Shown in pieces: positions 47,117 through 58,194 of a stretch of DNA of 64,000 bases (its first letter is position 1; every line of letters begins with the position of its first letter). The DNA is from Amyelois transitella (lineage: Eukaryota > Arthropoda > Insecta > Lepidoptera > Pyralidae): the NCBI RefSeq assembly GCF_032362555.1, contig NC_083505.1:8485501-8549500 (forward strand), given 5' to 3'. The translations under genes were made by a program, and so were the position numbers. The notes beneath the pieces are model-generated. The model was not told the origin of the DNA and made no database searches. It saw nothing but the letters and a program-made list of their open reading frames with translations.

Positions 47117-49260
47117 TACATACATACATACATAAAATCACGCCTCTTTCCCGGAGGGGTAGGCAGAGACTACCTCTTTCCACTTGCCACGATCTCTGCA
47201 TACTTCTTTCGCTTCGTCCACATTCATAACTCTCTTCATACAAGCTCGGCGGTTTCGGGTACTTTTGACCTGACCCTTTACCAGGACGTCCTTAATTTGA
47301 TCAAGATACGTTCGTCTAGGTCTTCCCACTCCGACCTTTCCCTCCACACTCTCCTTGTATATCTGCTTAGTCAACCTGCTTTCATTCATCCTCTCCACAT
47401 GACCGAACCATCTTAACATACCCTTTTCTATTCCTGTAACTACATCTTCTTTCATATCACAACATTCCCTTATCACGCTGTTCCTTATCCTGTCACTCAA
47501 TTTCACACCCATCATACTCCTTAACGTTCTCATTTCCACTGCATTTATTCTGCTTTCATGCTTCTTTTGCCATACCCAACTTTCACTCCCATACATTAAT
47601 GTCGGGACCAACACGCCCCTGTGCACAGCCAGTCGAGCCTTTTTGGATAGTTTCTGACTGCTCATAAAGGCATGCAAAGCTCCATTCACCATGTTCCCCG
47701 CGTTCACTCTCCTTTCAATATCACTATCATACTTGCCATCTGATGTAAACTTTGATCCTAGATATACAAACTCTTTCACTTGCTCCACTTTTTCTCCTCC
47801 AATCAAAATATTACATGCTGTCATTTCTTTCTCCATTTCAAAAACCAGTGTTTTAGTTTTACTTACGTTCACTTTCATTCCTTTCTCTTTTAAAGCTTCA
47901 TGCATACAGTTTACCATCTCCTGTAACTCCTCCGCTGATGACGCCAGTATAACCTGATCGTCGGCATAGAGCAGACATTTGACGAGTAACTCATTCATCC
48001 TTAATCCACTTTTAGACTCTTTCAAATCTGTCAAACAGCTATCCATAAATAGGTTGAACAGCCACGGTGACGCAACACATCCTTGCCTAACGCCTTTCTC
48101 AATCTTAAACCACTCAGTGTGCGCTCCGTTTATCCTGACACAAGCACTCGAATCCTCATATAAGGATTTCAGTGCTCGTATTAAGAGACTGCTCACCCCA
48201 TGCATAGAAAGTGCTGACCACAATTCATTCCTCTCAACTCTGTCATAGGCCTTTTCCAGATCTACGAATGTGCAATAGACTTTTTGACTCTTGGCCAAAA
48301 ACTTTTCGGCTATGCACCGCAAGGAAAAGACCTGATCAGTACATCCCATTCCCTTTCGAAATCCCGCTTGAGCATCCCATATTTTGTCATCAGTTTCATT
48401 CCTGACTCTATTAATCAATACCTTAGCATACAATTTGCCGACGACGCTAAGCAGGCTTATACCACGATAATTTTTGCAGTCCAGCTGTGACCCTTTTCCT
48501 TTGTAAAGTGGCACGATAACAGCCTTACACCAATCTTTTGGTACTCGGCCGCTTCTCCAACACAAATTGAAAAGGCAGTACAACTGACTAGCTACTACGC
48601 CTTTTCCTGCTTTAAGCATCTCGACCGACACTCTATCACACCCAGCAGCCTTTCCCGCTTTCATACTCTTAAGTGCTTCCACAATTTCGAACATTTCAAT
48701 TTCGCCTTCCATCTCATTCTCTTTTTCTTCGCTATAGCAGAAATCTTTCTTATTTCCTTCCTTTTTTTCAAATAAACTTTCAAAATAGTCCTTCCATATC
48801 TTTAGTACACATTCTTCTCCTTTCACAACGCTACCATCCTGGCATCTGATCCTAGTCAGCTCTCTGGTTATAGTATTTCCTCGGGCTGACCTTACGGATT
48901 TCCAGAATACTTTCAGATTTGACTGAAAGTCTTCTGATAGCCTTTTATCAAAATCCTCTTTATACTCTTCTTTCTTTCTAATCACAGCTTTCTTAACCAA
49001 ATCTTTCATTTTCTTATATTCCTTACGTGCTTCATTCACATCTTCATCTATAACCTCTTGCATTCTTAAGTTAGCTTTTGCTGCTAACAAATCCAGCCAT
49101 GCTTTCTTCTTTAATCGCACAAGTTCTTGCACATCTTTACTCATCCACGCATTTTTGTGATTTTTTCCTTTCCTTCTTCTACTTACACCACACACTTCAA
49201 CAGCTACTTTCACAATTCTTTCTTTAAATTCCTTCCATCCATCTTCAATATCGCTCATTT
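47117..49260 (-). mobile_element. RTE-like LINE, 5'-truncated with open RT frame
   Basis: The minus strand from 49258 to 47138 has an uninterrupted 706-codon frame, followed by 'cctccgggaaagaggcgtga' and a (TATG)n tail at 47117-47136. Reverse transcriptase motifs in order: VPLYKGKGSQLDCKNYRGIS, AGFRKGMGCTDQVFSLR, CTFVDLEKAYDRV, GVRQGCVASPWLF, LLYADDQVILASS and FVYLGSKFTSDG. The C-terminal region has MLRWFGHVERMNESRL and GRPRRTYLDQIKDVL. There is no apurinic endonuclease domain, so the copy is truncated at its 5' end near 49258. 'attttaat' at both edges may be a short target duplication. Other copies here lie at 7157, 18316, 28276 and 53636. The clade is inferred from motif style, not from a tree. 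Confidence 0.92.
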
Positions 49261-49266
49261 TAATTT

Positions 49267-49327
49267 CCTTAAGATTTGTTTTAAACTCGGATAGGACACC
49301 TATCCGAGTTTAAAACAAATCTTAAGG
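49267..49327. repeat. Perfect palindrome, 29-bp arms, at LINE 5' junction
   Basis: Left arm 49267-49295 (CCTTAAGATTTGTTTTAAAC...), spacer ACA, right arm 49299-49327. No mismatch. Begins within 10 bp of the truncated LINE 5' end. Confidence 0.95.
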
Positions 49328-49802
49328 ATAAAATAAATTATAAGTCCGCTCAGCAAACGCCTGAGGGAGGCAACAGGAGACCCTCGCGCGGGCAGCTTTC
49401 TTGCGCAGCGTATTGCTATTGCAATACAGCGCGGGAATGCTGCCTGCGTGATGGGAACCCTTCCTAGGGGTCAAAATTTAAACAATAATGTTTTTGGCTT
49501 GTAATTTAGAATAGTTTTTTTTTTTTATTATAAAATAATTAATATTAGTTTAAATTATTTAATTAGGTAAGAACATGTTATTGCAACTAGATTTTCTAGC
49601 AGAATTCGCATTGCTAAAGAAAAGTTTTCGATTAAATTATAAGTTCTAGTATCTACATGCGCGGATGTTTACTGTCATTTTCAACTAATACACTACTATT
49701 ACACACTTCTTCCTCATGAATAAGATTCATAATAAGTAAATCTAAACGTAATACTATAATCTCGATGAAATCAGGCAATAGTTAATTAAATCTACATTTT
49801 AG
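49328..49802. other. Upstream of CarT exon 49803; first coding exon not found
   Basis: Contains a GC-rich patch (49360-49470). No ATG exon in the correct phase with a donor could be recognised here, so the initiating exon probably lies further left. Confidence 0.4.
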
Positions 49803-52800
49803 GAGGAAACCCCAAATGGAGAGGCCATCGACCTGGACGACGTCTTACCTAAAATTGGGGAATTTGGGCTATACCAAAAGCTTTTACTTTGGCTTGTGTG
49901 TTTGCCAGCATGCCTGCCCTGTGGATTCTGCGCCTTCAACCAGCTGTTCATGACAGACGTACCCGATCACTGGTGCAAGGTCCCAGAATTACAGAACATG
50001 ACGCAAGCTGAACGCAAGGCGCTCGCTATACCACTGAAGGTATAATTATTATTTTTATATACAAGTTTGGTGCACAGAAATAAGTATCTATTACATTCTT
50101 TTTAGGTACTTCGAATGTGAGATAAAAATATTATAATTTTTTAAGTAGAAGATGTGACAATTTCTTCTTTTTCTTTAAGGTGGATGACAATTCCACGTAT
50201 GAGAAATGTGTTCGATATGCAATGAAATGGACTTTTATACAAAACATTGGGTCACTGGAACCTAACTCTACCTGGCCACAAGAACCCTGTTGGGATGGGT
50301 ATGAATACGATACATCTGAAGTGACCTCATCTGTGGTCATCGATGTAAGTTATTTTCATACTAAATTCAAATTCAAATTTTCATTTGCAAATATAAAACC
50401 TAAACCTCAGTATTTAGGGAAAAGTACCTAGAGAAAACTGAAAAATTTCTTCCTTATTATTTTTCATTATATTGTCATTATCATTATGATATATCTAATA
50501 ATATTCTGCTTTTAAGGTCGTAATTGTAATATACATGACTTTTCGAAAAAAAGGAAATACGTGACCTTCGCAAACGGTAACCACACCGAAATAAAAAGTA
50601 TTTATCTAAATTTTATATAACAAAATTTAGTTTTATATAATAAAATCTATTGTCTACTTGCATACTTATGTACCCCGCAAGGTATATAGAAGTGACTATA
50701 TATACATAATAAATAGACAGAACCAAAAATCTTGAAAAGACTGATAGGCCACGCTCAGCTGTATGGGTTAATGATATAATTGAAATTCAAATACAGGTTG
50801 CTAGCCCATCGCCTGAAAAGAATACCAAGTCTATAAGCCTATCTTTTAGTCGCCTTTTACGACGTATACAGGAAAGTAATGGATTGGTCCTATCCATTTT
50901 TGTATTAGTGTTGGGAACCACGCGACTAAATTTTATATTATCGATTGTTTTAATTTCATATTTCAGCCTGCGATGCCTACAACATTTATCTGCTACGCAG
51001 ATGCTATGAAATGTCGTAGGCATTGTTGTTTTTTGTAGCATTGTGTAGCAGTCTTATCCTATTGTCGGTTGTTTACCTATTTAAAAATTTATTTTTAATT
51101 CCACAGTTCGATTTAGTCTGCGAATATGATGTATACCCCACCCTCGGATTAGTAGCTCTTAATGTCGGCGGACCGATTGGAGTTTATGCGTTTGGACTTC
51201 TAAATGACCGCATTGGTCGTAAAAAATCATTTTTCGCCTGTCTTACTACATTACTTGTAGGAAGTATAATGACTGCATTTGCACACGAATATTGGGTTTG
51301 GGTTTTAGCCAGAATGATAGTAGGACTTACCATTCCCGCCGTGTACCAGATACCTTTTATTATATGTGAGTTTCAATTTTTGTTACGATTTTTTTTTAAA
51401 TAACTTCAACTTCTCGCACATATTAAATATTGTTTTGTTCTTTCAGCGCTGGAGCTTGCAGGTCCTAACTACAGATCATTTGTAACAGTAATGACATGTG
51501 TATTTTACACTCTAGGTTTAATTATGTTATCTGGTATCACGTATTTACTAAGAGAGTGGAGGTCACTCGCACTGGCCACTTCAGTACCGTTTTTATTTTA
51601 TTATGCATATTGGTTTGTTTTACCCGAATCGCCGAGATGGTTGTTGATGAGAGAACGCTTAGAAGAAGCTAACAAAATCCTGAAAAACATTGCGAGAGTA
51701 AATGGAAAAGAATTACCTGAAGAATTTACTACGAAGCTTCAAAAACAAGTATTGGAACAGAAAAGAAGAGGTTTCAAAGAAGCCGAAACTGCAAGTGTGT
51801 TTGCTTTGTGTAGAACACCCAATATGAGGCTAAAGACTTGTTTAATAACTCTAAATTGGTGCGCATCAGAAATGGTATACGTTGGGCTAAGTTATTACGG
51901 TCCTGCTATTGGAAGTAACCAATACATGAGTTTTTTTCTATCGTCAGCTGTAGAAATACCAAGTTATATTGTATGTTGGATACTTATGGACCGAGTGGGA
52001 AGAAGATGGCCCCTATGTTTGTCAATGGTTATTAGTGGAATATTCTGTATAGTAACAGTTTTATTACCAGAAGGTACGGTGACCTAATTTCCAAACGTAT
52101 TTAAATTCAAAATATATAGTGTTCTAGCTTTCTAAATGTAATAGATACTGTATATTCTTTCACTATAGTAAAAGCTTCATTTTTCCAGATGCTCAAACGG
52201 AAACCCTTATCCTGTATTTAATATCCAAATGTTTTATATCGGCGTCCTTTTTGATAATATATCCTTATGCTGGGGAACTATACCCGACGGAATTACGAGG
52301 TGTTGGAATTGGTACATCAGCATATATAGGCGGCTTGGGCTTGATTATAATACCCTTTATTAATTATTTGGTAAGATAAGAACTTCGATCAATCTTTATT
52401 TACTTATACTAGTAGGTATATTACAATGTATTAAGATGGTATCTTGACCCTTTAAAAGTACAAAAGCAATGTAAAATGGTAATTTTAAAAAACTCTGGTA
52501 CCTGCATGCATACTTACCGTCGTAAATTAACAGATTCGCTTGCTAAAAAGGAAGTCAGAAAAAAGGTAAAGCCATTCGATAACTACATATTTGTAGGATG
52601 TAGTCCGACCAACATTCTAAATATAATTCATATGTGGGAAAGGGTCGTACAGCGAAGGACTTCAAACTATGCCTAAGACAAAACAATTTTTTTAGACGTG
52701 TACCTAATGAAATATCTAGACTACATTTATAGAGTGTTTTAGGGTTCTAGCAATTTGGTATTGCCCTTAGTGGTTATGGGCGCCGTATCTGTTGTTGGAG

Positions 52801-53372
52801 GATTAACTGCTCTTCGTCTGCCAGAAACTCTTCACACTCCGCTTCCACAAACAGCAGAAGAAGGAGAGGAGTTTGGAAAGGATTGGAATTACGCAGACTG
52901 TTTTGTTTGCGACGGTCAGAGGTGCGTACTTCGTTACGGTCACGGCAAAAAGTAGAAATAAGTAAAACGGTTCCTTAATCTAGTTCAGACTAAATTTACT
53001 TAGACTTACTTCTTAAGTACCTAGCACACTAACCACAAAAACTCAATTAAGAATTTACAACTTCGTAAGTTGTAAGTTCTGATTAGAATCCACACAAGAA
53101 AAATTGTGTTGATCCGTACACATAACATGGTAATAATAAAATAGCATTTACCTTTTTAGGGACATTTTCCTTTTTGCAGACAAATTTCAGATGCAGATTC
53201 CTATGAAAATTTAGATCAACTGGAATTAACTCAGGCTCCCCTCGTAAATGACGAAACACAAGAGGTTCCGAATATACGAAGACCATCAATGCGCAAACTT
53301 GTAAGACAATCAAGCACTGTTGAGACCCAAAGAGATATTGATGGCAATATAAATATGACGTATTGGTTTTAA
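49803..53372 (+). CDS. CarT: Carcinine transporter (CarT), 5' exon missing
   Basis: Organic-cation-type MFS transporter. Fly CarT moves carcinine (beta-alanyl-histamine) into photoreceptors for histamine recycling. Exons: 49803-50039, 50180-50344, 51107-51365, 51447-52073, 52189-52370, 52743-52921, 53180-53372, all in phase. They give 613 residues and a stop (TAA). Family signatures: IDLDDVLPKIGEFGLYQKLL, CLPCGFCAFNQLF, a large extracellular loop with NxT/S sites, SSVVIDFDLVCEYDVYPTLG, GLLNDRIGRKKS, LPESPRWLLMRERLEEA, NEIGHBOUR-type loop ending PNMRLKTCLITL, ELYPTELRGVGIGTSAYIGG and EEGEEFGKDW. The first exon begins at a phase-0 acceptor without a Met (EETPNGEAID), so at least one upstream coding exon is missing. 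The C-terminal tail after DCFVCDGQR is lineage-specific. Confidence 0.93.
50671..50712 (+). mobile_element. SINE tail fragment
   Basis: 'taccccgcaaggtatataga' and 'agtgactatatatac' match the end of the LINE-partnered SINE in forward orientation. It lies head to head with the reverse copy at 50713. Confidence 0.5.
50713..50934 (-). mobile_element. SINE, LINE-partnered family (copy 9)
   Basis: Reverse copy in a CarT intron: 'aaatagacagaaccaaaaat', 'gccacgctcagctgtatggg', 'gctagcccatcgcctgaaa', 'agtcgccttttacgacgt', 'gttgggaaccacgcg'. It meets the forward tail fragment at 50671-50712, forming an inverted arrangement. Confidence 0.8.
50973..51023. repeat. Imperfect palindrome in CarT intron
   Basis: 'gatgcctacaacattta' opposite 'tgaaatgtcgtaggcatt'. 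Two or three mismatches and a 15-nt centre. It looks like an aged member of the hairpin set, 80 bp upstream of the exon at 51107. Confidence 0.65.
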
Positions 53373-53635
53373 TACATAACTACTTGTACATGATATAAAG
53401 AGTTTGTTTTCCTGCTTCTGTATCCTACTTCGCGCGTATAGAACATATATAACTATGTCAACAAAAGGATTCACCGCAGTTCTTATTATGTACAACCAAC
53501 ACATGTGCGAATTTAGCTGATCAACTTAGTAATTTTTGACGAAATTTTTCACAGTTATTAAATCAGTGACATCCTGCCGAAAGGCTGACCTTTCGTCGAC
53601 TCTTGACCTGAGTCAAGAGTACCTTAATCGACGAG

Positions 53636-53735
53636 TAATGATTATGGATGAAGCGAAATAAGGATTGCGTGTGGTAAAGTGGAAAGAGTAGTCTCTGCCT
53701 ACCCCTCGGGGAAACAGGCGTGATTTATTCATTAA
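53636..53735 (+). mobile_element. RTE-like LINE 3' end fragment
   Basis: 'aatgattatggatgaagcg', 'gtggaaagagtagtctctgc', 'ctacccctcggggaaacag', 'gcgtgattta'. It encodes the decayed C-terminal end of the family (MDEAK...GKWKE) and its 3' UTR. Confidence 0.75.
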
Positions 53736-53867
53736 ATATATACATTTAAGAAACAAATTACACAGATTAAAAACTCGAAGTAAGTTCGAAACTTGCCTTA
53801 CTTACTTTATTTTTATTGGTTTATTATTTTTATACACAATTTACAGGTTACTTAGGTATTTAATATT

Positions 53868-54110
53868 AACCTAGCTTTTACCCACCTGCCAACCTAGCTT
53901 CGGTCGCGTGAATTAAGCACCATTTACAAAACCCGACGAATTTAATTTTAACGCCATCTAACAAAACAATGACGAAATTAGAACAACCTACAAAAAGCAA
54001 CTAATTAAACGCCACCTACAAAAGAATACAGGTTTTTCGCGAATCTACTATAAAAAACTATAGTTTTTACCGGGATGAAATACTTTGTCCTTCTCAAGAC
54101 TGTCGATTAT
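53868..54110. repeat. Decayed interspersed repeats
   Basis: Left part: 'ctagcttttacccacctgcc', 'aacctagcttcggtcgcgtg', a CTAG-ended repeat in reverse. Right part: 'aatacaggtttttcgcgaat', 'accgggatgaaatactttg', shared with 22603-22680. Confidence 0.45.
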
Positions 54111-54189
54111 TCAAACCTGATATTTCAAGTAGAATAAATCAGTAGATAACCTGTGAAGAGGTAACAAATAAACTTATTTTCATACTTAG

Positions 54190-54246
54190 GTATATTATTA
54201 CTTGGGTTACGACAAGCGCATTACCGCTGCGCCACAGAGGCCGTAT
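54190..54246 (-). mobile_element. tRNA-derived SINE head fragment
   Basis: The minus strand reads 'ggcctctgtggcgcagcgg', 'taatgcgcttgtcg', a strong tRNA-type A box (TGGCGCAGCGG). The B box is absent after 'taacccaag', so this is a truncated SINE and not a tRNA gene. Confidence 0.6.
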
Positions 54247-55014
54247 AATATGTCTACAGTAAAGAGGTTTATCACAGTAATATTCACAAGCAAGCGATGC
54301 TGTAGACAATTTTATCCTCTTTGCTGTAGACTTAAGCAATTACGGAAGTATGTATACATAAGAGTATATCAATAAACGAATTTTATTTTAAATCTTCCCT
54401 TATTTAGAATGGAGCTGGTCAAGTCACGACCTACGGATTAATTTTCTCAGGCTCAGGTTTTGAATACCTTAAATAAGACTTATGCCAGAAAAAGGACCAT
54501 ATATCTCCGATTCATAGGGATGGAGTGCGACCGGCACACACAAAGATGAGAGAGATTACGTGACTTCTTTCTTTGAATATACTAAGAATTTATTAGTAGT
54601 CGTTCACCAATCGATTTTGGGAGCTCGAGAATTTTAAGAGTTTTTGTGAATTCTCGTCATGCTTAACTGTTAACTTACTATACTACTTAGCCTTCATCTC
54701 TTTTGAAGTCATTTGAAAAAACTGGCTTGTATCCAGAGTCGCGCAAATTATTACAAATTAAACTGTTTTTTCACAAACTAAACGTCATTGTCACAGTCAT
54801 CTTATGACAAAGAAATAACACGCTAACAAAAGAAAAGCAGGCAGGCTCTATGCAGGCACGCCGTGCGAGTAGCTTATCAAAGTTTTTTTGTATTGTAGAG
54901 AACAAAACGCCGATGATTTGTAATGTGAATACAAAAGAACAGAAAGACGACTGACGAGTACCTAATGCGAGTTCAAAGTGATAATTTAAAGACTTGTAAT
55001 CAAAAGCATTTGAA

Positions 55015-56061
55015 ATGTATTCTCAGAAGAAACTTATGTTAGCCTGCATTCTTGTAATAATCTTTACAGCAATAGCAGTTGCACATTCTCATTCTCACTC
55101 ACATGACGATTCGCCAGCTTATAAATACTCAAAAAATGCCAATGAACAATACAAAACAAAGGAAGAGAAGATTACAGAACCAAACTATGACTTGTATATG
55201 AGAGCATTGGGTTCTACTGTGTTTATAAGTTTGGTTCCCTTCTTTATACTATTTTTTATACCTATTGATGGTACGATTGAAAAGCAACCACTATTGAAAG
55301 TATTGTTATCATTTGCTTCTGGAGGGCTCCTTGGAGATGCTTTCTTACATTTAATTCCACATGCTCTAGTCCCTAATAATGGTGAAGGAGGACATAGCCA
55401 CAGTCACTCGCATGCTAACCCTGATGAAGCACATGGACCTCACGACATCTCTGTTGGCTTAGGAGTCCTTGGAGGAATCATAACATTTTTAGTGGTTGAA
55501 AAAACTGTTCGTTTGTTTAGTGGTGAGCATGGACATTCACATGGCAATGATAAGAAAAAGAGTGATGAAAAAAATAAGAAGGGAAAAGGGAAGGAGAAAA
55601 AGGAAGATATCAAAATAGCTGGCTACCTTAATTTAGCAGCTGATTTTACACATAACTTTACAGATGGTCTAGCAATAGGAGCTTCATACATCGCTGGAAA
55701 TAATATTGGATTCATAACTACTGTAACAATTTTACTGCATGAAATTCCTCATGAAATTGGAGACTTTGCAATTCTTGTTCAGTCTGGATGTTCAAGACGA
55801 AAGGCGATGTTTTTACAGTTATTAACAGCGTTTGGTGCAGTATCAGGAACCTTACTATCTATATATCTTCAAGGGTCAAATGAAAGTCTTGTATCTTCCT
55901 TAATTTTACCATTTACGGCTGGTGGCTTTATTTACATTGCTACAGTGTCAGTCATTCCAGAACTCCTAGAAAATTCACACAAACTATATCAATCAATTAA
56001 AGAAATACTAGCTCTTTTAGCTGGAGTGTATATGATGGTTATAATTGCACAATATGAATGA
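55015..56061 (+). CDS. Catsup: ZIP-family zinc transporter, ZIP7/Catsup
   Basis: ZIP7 releases zinc from the ER/Golgi lumen to the cytosol. The fly orthologue Catsup also restrains catecholamine synthesis. One exon of 348 codons. An N-terminal hydrophobic segment (8-23) is followed by a histidine-rich lumenal stretch (HSHSHSH). TM segments follow, with [20 protein letters not shown] in the second ZIP helix. Further histidine-rich loops are HSHSHSH at 127-133 and HGHSHG at 172-177, with a lysine-rich cytosolic loop to about 200. The metal-site motifs are [10 protein letters not shown] (213-222) and [10 protein letters not shown] (242-251). The C-terminus has [23 protein letters not shown] at 55015 precedes the signal sequence and is the natural start. 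AATAAA at 56074 and 56374. Confidence 0.96.
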   Translation: MYSQKKLMLACILVIIFTAIAVAHSHSHSHDDSPAYKYSKNANEQYKTKEEKITEPNYDLYMRALGSTVFISLVPFFILFFIPIDGTIEKQPLLKVLLSFASGGLLGDAFLHLIPHALVPNNGEGGHSHSHSHANPDEAHGPHDISVGLGVLGGIITFLVVEKTVRLFSGEHGHSHGNDKKKSDEKNKKGKGKEKKEDIKIAGYLNLAADFTHNFTDGLAIGASYIAGNNIGFITTVTILLHEIPHEIGDFAILVQSGCSRRKAMFLQLLTAFGAVSGTLLSIYLQGSNESLVSSLILPFTAGGFIYIATVSVIPELLENSHKLYQSIKEILALLAGVYMMVIIAQYE

Positions 56062-56741
56062 GTCTAATAGTGTAATAAAAATACATAGGAACATCACATG
56101 TAGCGTATGAAGACTTTCTTTAAGATTCTTATTTTTAAATAGAGATTAAAAATTATTCTCTATTACTATGTAAAAATATTATATATAAGATAAACCTTTC
56201 TTTAATGTTACTGAAGTCATACTATAACCGGAAAACATTTTATACTGCAGTTGCTAAAATTTCTTATTGATGACAATATATTTATTTACATACACATGTT
56301 TTGTTTAGACAGTGCTTATCTAAGTTTAAAATATTATTTTACTATGATATGAATGTAAACTAAGAACATGGATAATAAATATTTTTGTTATATATTACAC
56401 CTATTTTTCCATCTCTCATCCTCTACATCTCTTGTAAGCAAAGAAAACTTAATGGATCATGGCAAATGAAAAGAGACAAACAAAAATTAAAAATCCATAC
56501 AGAGGCCAAACTTTGAATCCCACTTTGGCCATGTTCCAGTGACTGCTGATTCTCTTACGTTAAAGGGAAATATCATGAGGAAACCTGCAAATTCAAGCAA
56601 CAAATAGTCACAAGTTGTTTCGTTTAAAAACCTGACATCCAATCTTGGATATTGATCAAAGGCGCATGGTAATGGTATAAGCAGGGTTTTCTTAATTAAA
56701 TAAAATAAACATATGGAGAAAATATTGTTTTATTAATAAGA
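56062..56741. other. Catsup-RpS18 convergent spacer
   Basis: Contains Catsup 3' UTR signals and, at about 56500-56650, a SINE fragment ('ctttgaatcccactttggcc', 'gaaatatcatgaggaaacc', 'tgcaaattcaagcaac') of the family seen at 15490. No gene. Confidence 0.5.
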
Positions 56742-57870
56742 TTACTTCTTCTTTGATACACCCACAGTTCTTCCTCTCCTTCCAGTTGTCTTAGTGTGCT
56801 GACCACGCACACGGAGGCCCCAGTAATGACGCATGCCTCTGTGTGCATGTATCTTCTTCAACCTTTCTAAGTCTTCACGAAGCTTTGAGTCCAAGTTGGA
56901 GGAGGTTAGCTGGCTGTATTTTCCGTCAACAATATCTTTTTGTCTGTTGAGGAACCAATCTGGGATCTTGTATTGCCTTGGGTTTGACATTATGGTAATG
57001 ATTTTTTCCACCTGAACAAAATAATACAGAATGTCATTTAATCCTTATTATGAAATGTGAAATGTACCACAAAATATTTAAATTAAATTGATGTATGATT
57101 TACAAATCCTTCTGACATCAAGAAATGTGATATTATTAATATAAAGCTTACAAAGTATGCTTAAACTTAGTTATATATTTAATTTAAATATATAACTAAG
57201 TTTAAGCATACTTTGTAAGCTTGGATTTTAAAAGTGTACCTAACAGCATTGTTTTACGAATACTTTATTATACCATATACAGACTAACAGTAAATGATCA
57301 TCAGGCAAAATAATGGCAGAATATCTCATTTGTAATTATAGTTTAGCTATTCTCTAAGGGTTCATAATCAAGTGTTCTAGATGAATATAATTGGGCACAA
57401 GATATTATCCAAGCATGATAACTACACAACAATGGGTACACATGGGTATTTACTATTTGTTTTTCTTGCCAAAAACTGTTTTGGCATCTCTCATGATCAC
57501 TAAAAACAAAAGTAAGTAAATTAGAAGATTAAAAAAAATTCATATGAAAACAAACCTCTTCCTCAGTGCATTCACCAGCCCGTTTATCTAGATCGATGTC
57601 GGCTTTCTTCAAGACTATGTTGGAATATCTGCGGCCGACACCCTTGATAGCAGTCATAGCAAACATAACTTTTCGCTTGCCATCAATATTCGTATTCATG
57701 ATACGAAGAATGTGTTGAAACTTATCCGGAATAACCAGTGACTGAAAAATGGAAGAATAATTTAAAAATACCTATACACCAAGGTATAACCATCGCTTAC
57801 ATCAACAAAATATAATTCTATTTTAATATACAATTCAAGATGATTTAAAAATTAAAGGATTTAATACCAT
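56742..57870 (-). CDS. RpS18: 40S ribosomal protein S18
   Basis: Component of the small ribosomal subunit head (uS13 family), near the decoding region and the P-site tRNA. Three coding exons: 57870-57868, 57741-57556 and 57011-56742; 459 nt, 152 residues, the standard length. The first coding exon contributes only the ATG, split immediately by a GTATTA donor. Sequence: [60 protein letters not shown], ending [13 protein letters not shown]. The upstream 'ctttctcttgtccgcc' (57911-57925 complement) looks like the 5' TOP tract of ribosomal protein mRNAs. The polyadenylation signal (TTTATT at 56729) is only 8 bp past the stop codon, so the 3' UTR is very short. Intron 2 contains a 79-nt palindrome. 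Confidence 0.97.
57144..57222. repeat. Perfect palindrome, 39-bp arms, 1-nt centre
   Basis: Left arm 57144-57182 (AAGCTTACAAAGTATGCTTA...), a single central T at 57183, right arm 57184-57222. No mismatch in 39 positions. Inside RpS18 intron 2. The flanks do not pair. Confidence 0.95.
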
Positions 57871-58194
57871 TTTGAGATTTTTGGCCACAAAACGTCCTCA
57901 AACAACACTGGCGGACAAGAGAAAGACTTAAGCTAACTGTCAAATCTGTTACATTAATGTCAAATCACATAATTTTTTTACAGATTACAGCAAAGAATTC
58001 CGGGCAAAGAGACAAGTAAGTAGTTAAGTGCTTCATATGTAAATTGAAATAAAATTACGAATGGGTAAAGATATCAAATACGACTTAAATGTATCTTAAG
58101 TTTATCCATTTAATGTATTAAAGTTGAGAATTTAAAGTTTATTGAGTTTTGGTGAAAATGTTGGAAAAATATTAATTGGATCTCATGTAATGTA

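Larger units (their letters stand above)
53373..55014. other. CarT-Catsup intergenic region
   Basis: Holds an RTE-like LINE end (53636-53735), decayed repeats (53868-54110) and a tRNA-like SINE head (54190-54246). A partial inverted repeat 'gtctacagtaaagagg' (54252) against 'cctctttgctgtagac' (54316) encloses about 50 nt. No gene. Confidence 0.5.

Noticed and set aside
54190-54246. tRNA gene on the minus strand
   Set aside because: A clear A box but no B box or acceptor stem; a truncated SINE head.
57144-57222. MicroRNA precursor or intronic snoRNA
   Set aside because: A 1-nt loop and a perfect stem are wrong for a pre-miRNA, and no C/D or H/ACA boxes are placed properly.
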